This document shows, piece by piece, positions 23,016 to 35,405 of a stretch of 64,000 nt of DNA. The notes beneath the pieces were generated by a model. That model saw nothing but the letters and a program-made list of their open reading frames with translations, was not told where the DNA came from and did no database searches. Source of the stretch: Aquilaria yunnanensis (lineage: Eukaryota; Streptophyta; Magnoliopsida; Malvales; Thymelaeaceae); the NCBI GenBank assembly GCA_039654915.1, contig CM077600.1, forward strand, positions 34,171,992 to 34,235,991, written 5' to 3'. The position numbers were made by a program, and so were the translations under genes. Positions within the stretch are counted from its first letter, which is position 1. Every line of letters begins with the position of its first letter.

Positions 23016-23850
23016 AAGTTTTCCTGAATTAATTTCAGCCCAAGTTGGGTAAGTACGATATGTACAAGGAGTGAAGGAAAAGGAATATAGTATAAGAAAA
23101 GAATATATGTCCGTAAACCTCCAGCGGAGCGGAGGGAGGCCTCATCTGATTATTATTATTACTATTATTTCATTCTTCTTAATTAATTAGTTTCTGGATG
23201 GGTGAAGGCCATCCTTCTTCTTGGAATTACAGATTTTATCCATTGGCCTACAGCAAATTAAAGCCTCCATTCGCAAATCAATGCTTACAGCCCAAGCATT
23301 TTATTTTGTCAAAGACGTACGTATTTCTTTCGGCTTTTATTACTGGTACAGTACAGTGTTTCATTGGGCTCGACACAAGAAAATATATACAGGCCCAAAT
23401 TCACTACCCAACCCCCCTTCCTGCCTGCACCAGAAAAATACTGTTAACACCTTCTCGATTGCTTTTACTTTTCTTTTGTCAAGCAGTAATATATTAATGT
23501 TGTGATCCCCTGCAGGACATTCTCTGCCCACCAGCCAAAGAGATGATAGTATAAGAAAAATTAACAAAAGCAGTTCCTGTCCTGAGAGGGAAATTAACAA
23601 CAATAGATGAGAGAGAGGGATTGGTTAATGTTAATTGGCTACATTTCGGTCGAATTCAAGTCAGTAATGTGTTGATGTCTTCTGGCAGGACAGGACAGGC
23701 CTCCTCTTGCAGTTGCAGATGGATCCCGCTCTCCTTAAATAAGTTGCTCCAAGGTTTTACCCATTTAGAAATAGCTTCTACAATTAGTATTATAGTTTTG
23801 TATAATTCATTTCATAACGGAAATGAAATCATTAAAATTAAAAATTAAAG

Positions 23851-23992
23851 ACTCTGCTTGAAAATAACTTTTATTATAAGTATTAAAGTTTGAAATAATT
23901 TAATCATTAACGATAAGGTAAAAAATTATTATTAGATAACTTTTTTTAATACTCTAACTCTAATACTAATACTAGTATGAAACGAGACTCAA
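23851..23992. mobile_element. Small Tourist-like element
   Basis: The termini ACTCTGCTTGAAA and ATGAAACGAGACTC are roughly inverted, and AAAG appears on both sides. The internal ATTATTAGATAAC and ACTCTAACTCTAATACTAAT words link it to the fragments at 9530-9685 and 15105-15205. Boundaries are approximate. Confidence 0.5.
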
Positions 23993-24255
23993 AGCATGAC
24001 ATATTTAGGGGAAATTGGCCAACTCTTTTCTCAAAATTATGATAAAATGTCGTGTATCCATTTTTTTAATTTTGTTAACACACATAAAATGGCCATACAT
24101 TTTGTGATAATTATATGGCATATGATATCCCGGTTGTTGTTTTAATTATAAAATACTTACCATGTTGAATTATATTTCTACCAATTATTACAATATATTT
24201 TATTCTAAATTTTTTTAATTCTTATAACAATGGAATATTTAAACTAATTTTGATA

Positions 24256-24849
24256 GAGGAGGAAAAGGCAAAAAGCCGAAGTGAATGGAGGAAAGGAAGG
24301 AGGGAGGCTATTTTGGTAAATAAGAGCACTCTCTGCCATCTCGACCTCGTAATATCGTATTGGATTAGTCCGACTTTGGGAGGGACAAGAAGTAGGGTTG
24401 CCGCCGGCTGGCAAATGGCGAAGGAAAAGGACCTGGAAGTGCAAGCAACTCTTAAGCCCTTCTACGCCAGAGCCGCCCAAGCAGAGGTACCAGAGCAGCG
24501 CCACCCTGTTTTTGCTGTTGCTCCCCAAACTTTCCTTTTTCTTGCACGAAGAGAGGAGGAAAAGGCAAAAAGCCGAAGTGAATGGAGGAAAGGAAGGAGG
24601 GAGGCTATTTTGGTAAATAAGAGCACTCTCTGCCATCTCGACCTCGTAATATCGTATTGGATTAGTCCGACTTTGGGAGGGAAAAGAAGTAGGGTTGCCG
24701 CCGGCTGGCAAATGGCGAAGGAAAAGGACCTGGAAGTGCAAGCAACTCTTAAGCCCTTCTACGCCAGAGCCGCCCAAGCAGAGGTACCAGAGCAGCGCCA
24801 CCCTGTTTTTGCTGTTGCTCCCCAAACTTTCCTTTTTCTTGCACGACGA
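24256..24849 (+). repeat. 297-bp tandem duplication covering promoter/5' UTR and exon 1
   Basis: The unit 24256-24552 is repeated at 24553-24849 with very few differences (for example GGGACAAG against GGGAAAAG). Each copy holds the same ATG (24415 and 24712), the same 72-nt first exon and the same GTACCAG donor. Because 297 is a multiple of three, long repeat-containing frames stay open on both strands across the junction, including a 214-codon antisense frame that I regard as spurious. Confidence 0.95.
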
Positions 24850-26646
24850 CGTGAATTCGTGAACAATCAACAAGAACAGCTTTCTCAATCCCTAATCCCT
24901 CGTTCCGATGGCTTAATTAACTAAAACATTGATACTTATGTCTATTAGATTCAGAAGAATTCCCAGTCTTTTCTGAATTTGGTTCACTGCTTCCTCTTAT
25001 AACTGAAGGCTTGGATTCGAATATGTCATACTTATCAAGCTAAGCTCTTCCCTTCTATTTTTGCTGTTTCAACTGTATCTAGCCCCATTCATCAACTGAT
25101 TAGCAGACTCAAAGCTTATGAATTTTCCCTTAACTTCTTTATTTTTGTATTACTTTGGATGATGGTCATGCATTTCCTACAGATTTTTTCTTCCTGCAAT
25201 AGGCCTCTAGGTTAACCTCTCCTTGGTTTGCGACTGATTTGGTAAGTGGCTGGGAAATTCAGCTATTGGTTCTTAGGAGAGGTTTAGTCGTTGCTATCCT
25301 TTGTTATGTGTTTGCAGAAGTCGATTTTTTATGTTCTAATCTATGTATTCTACTCGAAAAAAAAAAAAGAACTACTACAAGTTTGATGAGATTACACCTT
25401 GACTTTAGGTCCTGTGCTTTATCTGACCTAACTAACCTTCTCCATGTAAACTGGGTTATGGCTTTTCAGTTCAGTTGATGCATCTTTTTCTTCTCCTTGC
25501 TAACTAGATTGTGTACAGGAACGCTTATCAAGACTTGAAGCTGCTCTTGCTTCTAAAAGGGGTTAGCCTCAAACCACTCTTTAAGCTTATCTATGTCCTT
25601 TATTAAGAGCCTAATACTCTGGTTGCTTTGCCTTTACTGAATGCAGAATCTGGGAATGAGCAATTTGCCAACGGTCTCGGTGAACTCCAGGAAGAGCTAG
25701 AAGGTGTGAAAAGAGAGCTGCTTTTAGAGCAAGAAAAGGTAGCAAATTGTTCATTTTATGCTTTTATGGTTAATGCTAAAAAGTTTAAAACATTTCTTTG
25801 ACTTTCAACTTGCAGGTCAAGAAGCTTGCTGCAGAAAATGAAAAGCTAAAGTACCGTATCATCCATCTTGTCCAGGCAGTAAGGCAGGCTGATCAAGAAT
25901 TGGAGAGCAGGGCCCAAAGGTATAGTTTCTTTTTAAGATTAGCTGAACCTAGTTTCTGTTACAGGGGATCTTGCTGAAGAAATGATATACTGTTCCGTAG
26001 AGTAAACAAAAATGCAGTTTATTTTGATTGTGAACACAAATGCAGTTTATTTTGATAGTGCACGTGTTGATGCAGCAGATTTTGTTTTGATGAATAAATT
26101 AACTTGTGTGCAAGTTGGCACCTTTAGAGATACACCACTTTTGTTGCTATACAAAGAAGTGGATATGGACACACGGTTGTCAGTGTTTTTTCATAAGACA
26201 CCTGCATGAATACATTTCCACAAATGTAGGGCCACTGAAGTCAGCAAAAGCATCAGAAATGAAATATTGTTTTTTCCTTTCAAGGCATTTTGATAGCTTT
26301 ATTTGTTTTCTTTATTTTCATCCTTTTTAGGCTGAAAATATAAATTTGGGGCAGTTGAATGTGATAAACAGTGTTCCTATTTGTTGGTAGACGGGGAGGT
26401 TGAAGCTCAAATTCTCCATCCTCCCTAAGACTGGGAAGTTAGAAATAAAAAAATGAAGTCATGGGGTGCGGGGTGTATGGAAGAATTTCAAGAGTAAAAA
26501 TTGAAATTATTATACTGAACTCTGTAATATTTTTCATCGGCTTCTAACCTGGCATCAAGGCTATAGTGAAGCTCCTCTACAAGTTTGAGGTTACTTTTGA
26601 CATGTGATTTTCTATTTTCTGCATGTGTTTTCTTTCCAGGTCATAA
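24712..26646 (+). CDS. Small plant coiled-coil protein of unknown function
   Basis: Five exons join in frame: 24712-24783, 25519-25561, 25647-25738, 25816-25919 and 26640-26646, giving 105 aa. The protein begins MAKEKDLEVQATLKPF and is almost entirely a heptad-rich helix. It is rich in Glu, Leu, Lys and Ala, with words such as LSRLEAALASKR, ELQEELEGVKREL and LAAENEKLKYRIIHL. I recognise the style of a short conserved plant coiled-coil protein, but I cannot name its function. The LKYRI..L segment recalls helical leader regions of some aminoacyl-tRNA synthetase complex proteins, which is only a resemblance. An identical first exon lies 297 bp upstream (24415-24486) because of the tandem duplication, so transcription could start from either copy. 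The last coding exon contributes only a Ser codon and the stop after completing an Arg codon. Confidence 0.7.
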
Positions 26647-27762
26647 ACCAAATGCAACCTACTGAAAACTCATTGAAGTTGGAGAATATGAGGCTGTGAT
26701 TCTGCATTATTTTTTTGGTTTGGTTTATTCGGCTGAGATGACTTAGTTGGCTTGTTATTGCTTAATGTAGAACACCCACTGTCATAAATATTTCTGCTAG
26801 TATTTCACTTTAATTAGGACATTGTAAATATGCCCCTGGTGGATGAACATTTTTTAATTATGCCTTTGCTTTGGACATGGGAAAACTAACAACTGTCATT
26901 GCTTGACCATACCGTTAATGGAAGCTGTTCTATCATACCCTTGTGTGAATGAATTGTCTCCGGTGAAGTGGTGAGCTTGTCTCATTTATTTGTATCTCAA
27001 CCATGAACTCCGTGACACTACTCAGTGTGCAGACGGGTATTCGGTCTTCAAGCATTTGCCAATTGTATTCCCGAATTCTGAATTGTGGTACAGTGCTTTA
27101 GCTAAATGTTAACTGGAATCAAAATATCCGTCATTAAGATGTACAGATGTCATTGTGAGTATTTGTTAATAAACTTCCGGCAAGAGTTAGGTCCTCAAAC
27201 TTTAGCTACGAGGTTAAAAATAATGTGTTGGTGTCGTGAGCTATGAAATGAAGAGCATGACAGATATAAATAGATAACAAGAACATCAGACCCGCAAGAA
27301 ACTGCCTGCATTTCATTCAATGACTGACTTTTCATACACAATAGAAGTTGGATTGGTTTGCGCAGCCTTCGATGAGATCTTGAAGAAAAAGCGATGACGC
27401 TACTGATAATGATAACTAAAATATTGTTCTGAAAAATAATAGTAACGACAGTGGTACAAGCAATTATAATAACCTTGAAGACAACAGCAGAAAACGCTCA
27501 ACATCAAGCAAGTTGGTTGCCGTGAGAAAAAAAGCACTATAGAATGTAGAGCAATGTTAAGCCTACAAGCATAAAGTCCATTTGTTTCAAAACAAGCTTC
27601 CCAGAATCCCTACTTAACGAAATTCAACCTACCTAATTCATCAAAACTTTGTGCCACTCTGTGAGTGGAAATTTTTGAGAGGCGAAGGCCCTGCAACTGT
27701 CACAAAAAGCACATAAAAGATCAGTCAGTAAGTAGTCCTGGGGAACTCTTCCACCAGCCATT
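26647..27762. other. Convergent intergenic region
   Basis: It probably contains the 3' UTRs of the coiled-coil gene (plus) and of the calcium pump (minus). I see no further gene. Confidence 0.5.
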
Positions 27763-29280
27763 TTATACATCTTCTGGACCACTAGGAAGTGGCTCGTAAC
27801 CATCATGGTGCTGTGGCTTAGCTGATGCAGCTTTCTCCACAGGTATGCACTTGAGAACAACAGAAACAGGCAAGCTAAATGCCCCAAGGAGGACACTTAC
27901 CAGCCATAGCTGCCAACTCAGGGGCACTGTGCTAGCCAAGGTTCCGAGGAACTCCACTATGATCACTTGGAACACCACTGTGGAAATCATGACGCCTAAG
28001 AATAACCAGCTTTTAAACATGCCTTTGAAGACATTTATCTTCTCTATGTCTCGACTGTTGATTTCATTGAACACCTGAAAAGGGCAGCAGAATGAAGCCA
28101 CTACATGTGTTTACCAGATTTCTTTTTAGTTTTCTTTGGCATTCACATTCTTGTGCGTCAAAACATGATAAAGCAATCCGAACTTCAAATTATATTTATT
28201 ATTATTATTATTATTATTTTGCTACCACAAGGACAATTTGAAATACTGAACGAATGTATGAATACAAAGGCTCCAGCTGCCATCAACCAGAATCTAACCA
28301 TGTGAAACAAGTCGTCCACACCCTAAAAACTATAATTGTCATTATTCATGCAATAGTCCTAAATAAATCCGGAAGTAATTCTGAAAAGATTCACTCATGC
28401 TGGAGTAAAACACCCCACTTATTTATTGATCTGCCCTGGTTCTATGAAGCTGTACATGAGTCATATGCTACTCAATCTTATCTCATACGGTCCCACTGTG
28501 ACAGTTTCTATCTATTTATGGCTAAGCATGTTTAAATTGTAAGAGAACCATGACTCTACATCGGACATGAGCAACCAGAGTGTCATAAAAGAGGATGGAG
28601 GGAAATGAGACTGGTTTTAACAAAAAGGAAAAGAATAAAGTATGATAAACCATACCTGGCAAAACACAAATGTGTTGAATATTACAGTGTTAAGAACACT
28701 GGCAGCATCCGAACCTTCAAGACCCAGCAACTGCTTCCCACCAAAATTGAGAACTCCCAGCACAATCAGTTGATAAATACTCTGGCCCATTATATTCCTC
28801 CACATGGTAGCAGTAATGAAACTTGCACCCCTAGCAACTGGGGGCCTTTTCATCAACGCATCATTTGGAGGTTCTGTCGCCAGTGCCAATGCACCAAGAG
28901 TATCCATGATCATGTTGACCCAAAGCAACTGCACGGCAGTGAGGGGAGCAGATCCTAAAAGATGTATGAAAGATAATGACAATATGCTCGTTGAAAACAT
29001 TTCAAGCATAACAGTCTGGAAGGGCTAGTTCAACTGACATACCTGTAATGCATGCAGAAACAAAATTGATTACAAGAGCAACTACATTAACTGTCAACTG
29101 GAACTGCACAAACTTTTGGATGTTTATGTATACCGTGCGTCCCCATCTGGCTACATTGACTATGGTTGCAAAGTTATCATCCATTATGATGATATCGGCA
29201 TTTTCTTTAGCTACCTGGAGTTCATATGGAGTTATTGAGATCAATACACTATATATGCTTATCAACAATAATATAAACAG

Positions 29281-29315
<35 letters not shown>

Positions 29316-32300
29316 AATTGGGGGGGGGAATAAACTTTTAACAAGATTCTGATGGTAGAACTTCAGTTATGAGCGTGCAAAATTTTAGCGAACTTATTCC
29401 ACAATGACGCATAACAATAACGTTAAGGAAAACTGAATTTATTCCAACATATGACAGAACAACATGAAAGTTAACCAGTAAAATTTAATACTTGTGTATA
29501 TGAGTAACGAATCATCAAGAAAAACCTAACAGACAAACCTCTGTTCCAGCTATGCCCATAGCAAGTCCAATGTCTGACTGGTGCAAAGCAGGAGCATCAT
29601 TTGTGCCATCACCGGTAACTGCAACAACCTCTCCTAAATTTCTTAAATGTTTTACCAAAGTGAGCTTGTCTGAGGGCAGAGATCTTGCCATTACCTGAAA
29701 CAAAAAATAAACACCTAAACCAAAGCAGCTTCTTCTGAATTAAAATGAAAAAGGAAACAATTCAATATCTAAGAACCTGAAGTTTCGGTATAATTTCCCT
29801 CATCTCATCAGAAGACTTCCTACTGAATTCTGGTCCTTCTATGGCATTTTCATCAGACGTGAGTATACCGCATTCTCTAGCTATTGCTTTGGCTGTATTT
29901 ATATTGTCACCAGTGACCATGCGAATGGTAATCCCTGCGTCTAAACAAGTTTGAACAGCATCCCTGGCCCCAGGGCGCACTGGATCCTTGATTCCAAACG
30001 CTGCTACTAGTGTGTAGCCATTTTCAGGAATGCTATCATTAGTGATTGTCTCATCTGCATCTTTAAAAGCCATGCATAAAGTTCTTAGGGCTTCACAGGC
30101 AAATCCATTTATAACATCCATAATATTCCTTACCCGTTCTTCAGATAAAGGAACTAATTGTCCATTGTAATCAAGAACCTTGTCACACATCCTTACAACT
30201 TTTTCAGATGCACCTTTACAGAAGGCTCGAACACCACCCTCAGGAGAAGCAAGAAGCACAGACATCTTTTTCTTGTCTGAATTAAAAGGCTCGACCTTGA
30301 GTATCTTACATTGTCTTCGCTGGGCATCATTCTCACCTCCCAAAAGCAAACCGAACTCTAAAATTGCAGCTTCTGTTGGTGTTCCTAAAATGGAGTTCTT
30401 TCCTTCTTTATCCTTCACTACTTCAGCGCTAGTATTATAAAATATGCCCTGCAGTAGGATGTCCGAAACTTCCCGAGATATTTCCAAGTCATTTTCTATC
30501 CTGCTTCTGTTACCATTAATTTCTCCAATTTTCTCACATATCCATAATTTGTTAACCACCATATGGTTTGTAGTTAATGTCCCTGTTTTATCAGTGCAAA
30601 TGCAACTGGCAGAACCCATAGTCTCACATGCAGAAAGATGCCTGACCAAAGCCCGATCATTCATTAGTTTCTTCATTGCAAAGGCGAGGCTTAGTGTCAC
30701 AGCCAACGGTAGTCCTTCAGGAACAGCCACAACAATTATGGTAACTGCAACTGCAAAGTAGTTCAGCAGTGTAAGCACATCACTTGAAGACCACTTTGTG
30801 AACTCATTATGGATCACCTTCTCCACCAGAAACCTTCCTATCAGAACCAGAAACGTGAGCAATGCAAATGCCAGCCCAATCTTACCAATAATTGTGGCAA
30901 CACCATTCAGTTTTACCTGAAGTGGTGTCTCATCATCTCCACCCTCATTTAGAGTTTCCATCAACTTTCCCCATTCAGTCTTCATACCAACAGTTGTAAC
31001 CAACATCTTTCCACAACCATCTCTAACTTTTGTTCCCGCAAGAAGGAAAGGATTCTCCACACTTATATTGACAGGATCAACCTCCCCTGATAAACTTGAT
31101 TCATCAATTTGCAAGCTGTAACCTGAAATGAAAATTCCATCAGCTGGAACTTGGTCCCCTATAGCTAAGTGAACAACATCACCAACAACCAACTCATAAA
31201 TGGATACTCGTTGTCTACGCCCATCTCTTGTAACCTGAACAAAAATTTTTTTCTTCTCCCTATCAAGATCCCGGAATTGTAAGGACTGCTTATAGTCACT
31301 AACAGCTGCAACCATGACTACCAAAAGTATACTTAGTATGATTCCTAATCCATCATACATTCCCTTTGGCCACCCTTCAGTTGCAAGTCCAACGCCTATA
31401 GAAACCACAGCACAGATCATAAGGATAATTAGAGTTATGTCTTGCAGTGCTTCCCATACAAACATCCAAAATGATCTTGGAGTTTTCTCCGTAAAACAGT
31501 TAGAGCCATAAATTTTTTGCCTAGTTGTGATTTCACTTGACTGGACACCTTCACTAGGGGAGATGGAGACTTTTCTGGCAATCCCTTCAACTCCACCATG
31601 GAGTTTTAAGCGCTTAGCATCATGACTACGAACTATGGAAGCAAGTTCTTCGGGGTCAATACCAAAATTAGCTTCTCTAACCTCATCTGACAGTTTGTAT
31701 TCAACTGGACCAGCAGCTGCACATGAACTTTGAATGCATGATCAGTAGGGATGAATTTAAGCCAAATGAATTTCCAATAAGATTGATAAGAATCAGGTGA
31801 AGTTTACATATGCTATCAGAAGTGCATTCATACCATCAATAAACTGAAGAGCTGCTTTTTGAACATACAGAGCAACTCGTATCTTTTCCTGGTCAAATGG
31901 TGAGAGAAAAAACAAGAATTATACCAAGGACCACGAAGTAGTATGTAATCCCAACAATGATTCAGGACGTGGCATATTGTATGAGACATACTGTCCTACA
32001 GAAAACTCAAAATCCTAATGAAAAAGAGGGTTTCCATCACAAGACTCTTGTGCTCAAATCAGACACATATTCTTTATTTTCGAATATACCATAATTATCA
32101 AGACTTTTTGAACATATTAAATAAAAATGCGAAGCCCGAGACACAGGGCAACGGTACTTTTATTCATGCTTCTGAGTTTCATGAAACTATTTGACTTGGA
32201 GGTCTCTCATTATCCACTTCTAAATGAAAAGAAATGGCAGAAGAGAAGTACAGAACATAACTTTTCAATTTTCCTCGATTAATTTCTGACAAAGATGCCT

Positions 32301-33089
32301 GCAAGGCGACAGCATTTATTTGATGTTGACCTAAACAACACTGGATCAAGAGCAAAAGGTGCAGTTACAATATTTGTGCAGTCCGTAGATGAATGTATCC
32401 ATACACTTATGTTTCCTCTATCCATTCACTCCATATCCGTAGTAACAAAATTTAGTATTCACGAAACCTATGAACGCAAAATGATATATTTTTCCTCTAA
32501 TCAACTTGACGGTCCAAGGAGTTGCACATGTAAAACAAAAAACAAAAAATAAAACAAAACAAAAAAACAAAAAACCATGACCAACTTAAGACGTCCACGG
32601 AAAAGATATCCGCACACAATTTCTCAAGTGAACCAAAACTTAAACACCAGTATGTGATACAATTATTATCAAGAGCATAGTTCTGATTTGCGAACAATTA
32701 AGAACTTTGTTTTTTGGAAAACTATATCATCAATGACTGAAGCACATGAACTGGAAGTAATCAATTAACACAAAGTTTTGCTATATCTAATGGTTCAGTA
32801 ACCATTCGAAAAGAAAAAGCTCCCAGTAATCCTAGTAATTTATCATAGTCTGCATGTATATATATAATGTTTAGGACCATGATTGCCTCACGGTATGGGG
32901 ACGTTAGGTTAGGTTTCGCCTAGAAATGTAAACTGATCGAGTTTGGTGAGTGTAGAGCAATCCAAGACCCTACAACCCACCTTACCCATACCCTCCCTGC
33001 AATCCAAGCAGAAACAATTGTCTCAACCTGCACCCACATCCTCCCGGCTTCAAGCGGGTGAGGTCGAGTAACTTAAGTCTAATATCCAC

Positions 33090-33138
<49 letters not shown>

Positions 33139-35405
33139 AACATGTAAACTACTATAATTAAATACAAGCAATAGTAATCTTATCTACAATTCAAAGTAAT
33201 CACCATATCCATACATATCTGCACAAGTTTTTCCATTGAAAAGGTAAGAATGTCAATGGATTGACAATACTATGTTTTAACTTTTAAGAGGTAATATTAG
33301 AATAGGTTTATATATATTTATATGTATACGTATCTATACCAAAGTTGTGTGTGCGCACACATTTACAAATTACAACGTTCAATCTAGAGTTATGATTGTC
33401 CAATCCTAGAATTCTATTATATGATACCAAGTTACTATTGTTTGAACCTTGATATATGCCAACACTGATGGGCCGCAGAAATTTGCGGTCTTGTTAAGGT
33501 AAACCCGTACTCGCCCAAACCCAACCTGTAATATTGCAAAAGAACTTGAACCCTCCCCAAACCAGCTATTTGAAAAAGAAAAACCCTCCCAATTGAAATG
33601 GGTACGCAGGCTGTCTACCAGAAGGATTGAAATTGACATCCTACTTTTGCTTACCTTTATACATTGGCCTAAAGACTCTTTCACCCCAAAACTTTGGCAA
33701 TTCAGACTTTTTACCCCTAAACTTTGACTCGGATTCATTCATCCCTCAATATTTGGAAATTGATACTCTCTCCGTCCCAATTTACTTAAAACGTATTCCT
33801 TTTTTGAAAATCCCAAAAAGGTTGAAACATTTCCTCTTTTGAAAAATTTAAACAATTAAATTATCATTTTACATGAAACCCAATAAAGACTTTTTTTTTA
33901 ATCTCCACTCAATCTCTCACTGCACAAAACCCAAAAAAGAATATTTTCTTTTTTAATCATTATTTAAACTTTTACTACATAAAAAAATAACACAAATTAC
34001 ATACACCTTAATCTCCGTGCCCAGACAAATGTTTCAACTAAAATGGGACGGAGGTAGTACTTTTTACCACTCAGCTCACTTAAATGACTATTTAAGTTAT
34101 ATGAGGACTAAAACAAAAATAAAACGAAAGATAAAGGGATAACTAATCCTTTGACTCGACTTTTACATTATTTCAATTATTTGCTTTAATCTTCTTAATT
34201 CAAGCGATTTAGGGACCACCAACCCTATAAAAGCTACATAATCAAACCGGCATTCTGCATTAAAATATAATTTATTTAATTCTAGTACTCAACTCACTAA
34301 AGGTTTAAAAATGGCTAGTTAGCCCTTCATATCCCGTTTTATCTTTGTTTTGGTCCTCATATAACAATCATTTAAATGAGCTGAGGGTCAAAAACTAAAA
34401 AGTATCAATTTCCAAAATTTTAAGAGTGAATGAACCCAAGTCAAAGTTTAGTGTGAAAAGTCCAAGTTGGCAAAGTTAAGGGGCGAAAGAGATTTTAGCC
34501 CTTTGCACATTCCCGATGAAAATGTGTCAACTAAGTGAACCACACACGGGCCCACTGTTTCCCAGTATATGAAACTTCGCGGAAATTTCATGGATCACCT
34601 AATTGCATTAGAAGTCAAAAGTCTGATTAGCTCATCTTTTTCTTGGTAGTATGAATCGGCGTAGCCTTCAAGCAGCTCCATTTCAATCAACACACAACAC
34701 GATTAGCGCTGCGGCGAGATAACATGTTTTGTTCCTCTAGAAAGAATCGACTATCCTCATTCAAAGAGTTAAGAAACCCCCCACTGCGTAAGCTTAATGA
34801 TCCAACGCCCATCTCCATGTAATAAATAACATAAAATAGTACTCCAGTACTTTATCATGCATTTAAATTGACAAAAATAGCAATTCGGATACCCCAATCC
34901 AATGACGTTTTGAAAGCTTAAATATCATGTTTACCGAGCCTTTAATTAACCTGTTGGTACAGAGATATCAGATATCTTAACCACCAAAAAAGTTTCGAAC
35001 CCTGTTTCTGTTCGGGTGCAGAGAAATCGTGCTCTGCTCCCGAGCCAAGAGTATGGGATTTTCATTTGGAAAAAAAATTGGGGCAATGCTAATGCCATGC
35101 GAATGTGTGTGCCGAATTACAGGAAACGAGCAATCCGCAGAAACTAAGAACCGAGAAAAATAAACAGATTCAGACACTTAATTCATTTTTCAAGTTCATA
35201 AAATGCTTAGAAAGAAAATGAAATTGAGAGGAACCTTGATTTGGAGCTTTTTCTTTTCGGCCTCGCTTCGCTTTTCGAGATCGGCGACATTGCGGAAGCG
35301 ACGACACCGGTTCCTGACGATACTGACGGCAGATCTCCACCTCCTCTGCGCCTCCGCCGACGGGTGCTTCGCCTCCACCTCAAAATCCTTCAAAAACCTC
35401 TCCAT
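27763..35405 (-). CDS. ACA11-like: Autoinhibited P-type Ca2+-ATPase, ACA4/ACA11 type
   Basis: This P2B pump moves Ca2+ out of the cytosol. The closest Arabidopsis relatives, ACA4 and ACA11, act at vacuolar membranes. Seven exons join in frame: 35405-35235, 31888-31834, 31716-29777, 29694-29539, 29214-29043, 28954-28656 and 28074-27763, giving 1,034 aa. The N-terminus [21 protein letters not shown] is the calmodulin-binding autoinhibitory region. Landmarks are PEGLP (408-412, ion site in M4), the phosphorylation motif DKTGT (Asp451), the hinge TGDGTNDAP, the M5-M6 segment and the tail [12 protein letters not shown], which matches ACA11-type C-termini. One oddity is that the actuator motif, usually TGES (SGES in ACAs), reads SGEV (285-288). 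The catalytic Glu287 is kept but the Ser is Val. Intron 1 is about 3.3 kb and full of transposon remnants. Confidence 0.94.
28195..28220. repeat. (ATT)n microsatellite in intron 6 of the Ca2+-ATPase gene
   Basis: A run of about eight ATT triplets within the intron between exons 6 and 7. Confidence 0.8.
29281..29314. repeat. (ACA)n microsatellite in intron 4 of the Ca2+-ATPase gene
   Basis: A run of about 11 ACA triplets followed by a G-run (GGGGGGGG) near 29321. Confidence 0.85.
33093..33134. repeat. (TA)n microsatellite in intron 1 of the Ca2+-ATPase gene
   Basis: About 21 uninterrupted TA units. Confidence 0.9.
33666..34501. mobile_element. Mutator-like non-autonomous element with long inverted arms
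   Basis: Left-arm words such as GGCCTAAAGACTCTTTC, AAACTTTGACTCGG and GGAAATTGATACT recur as reverse complements at the right end (GAAAGAGATTTTAGCCC, CCAAGTCAAAGTTTA, AGTATCAATTTCC). The arms are roughly 200 bp each. Flanks TTTATACATT and TTTGCACATT agree at 8 of 10 positions, as expected for an old Mutator-type 9-11-bp duplication. A Stowaway MITE (33766-34057) interrupts the left arm. The right arm preserves the empty site. Confidence 0.75.
33766..34057. mobile_element. Stowaway MITE nested in the Mutator-like element
   Basis: The 292-bp element has termini CTCTCTCCGTCCCAATTTA and TAAAATGGGACGGAGGTAG with TA on both sides. The opposite arm of the host element reads GGAAATTGATACTTTTTA with a single TA, which is the pre-insertion state. 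Confidence 0.9.

Larger units (their letters stand above)
21807..24255. other. Spacer upstream of the CesA-like gene
   Basis: I see no coding exon. The part just above 21807 should hold the CesA-like 5' UTR and promoter. A short GGCCT tandem run lies near 21983-21998, a fold-back region at about 22640-23015, a TTA microsatellite at about 23149-23168 and a small repeat element at 23851-23992. Short frames at 23198-23850 have no recognised motif. Confidence 0.5.

Noticed and set aside
24244..24888. A 214-codon antisense frame with an internal repeat over the coiled-coil gene's first exon
   Set aside because: It exists only because the 297-bp tandem repeat is a multiple of three. It has no domain and lies antisense to a supported exon.
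30180..30761. Plus-strand frames opposite the large Ca2+-ATPase exon
   Set aside because: They are antisense to the strongly conserved P-type ATPase core and lack recognised motifs.
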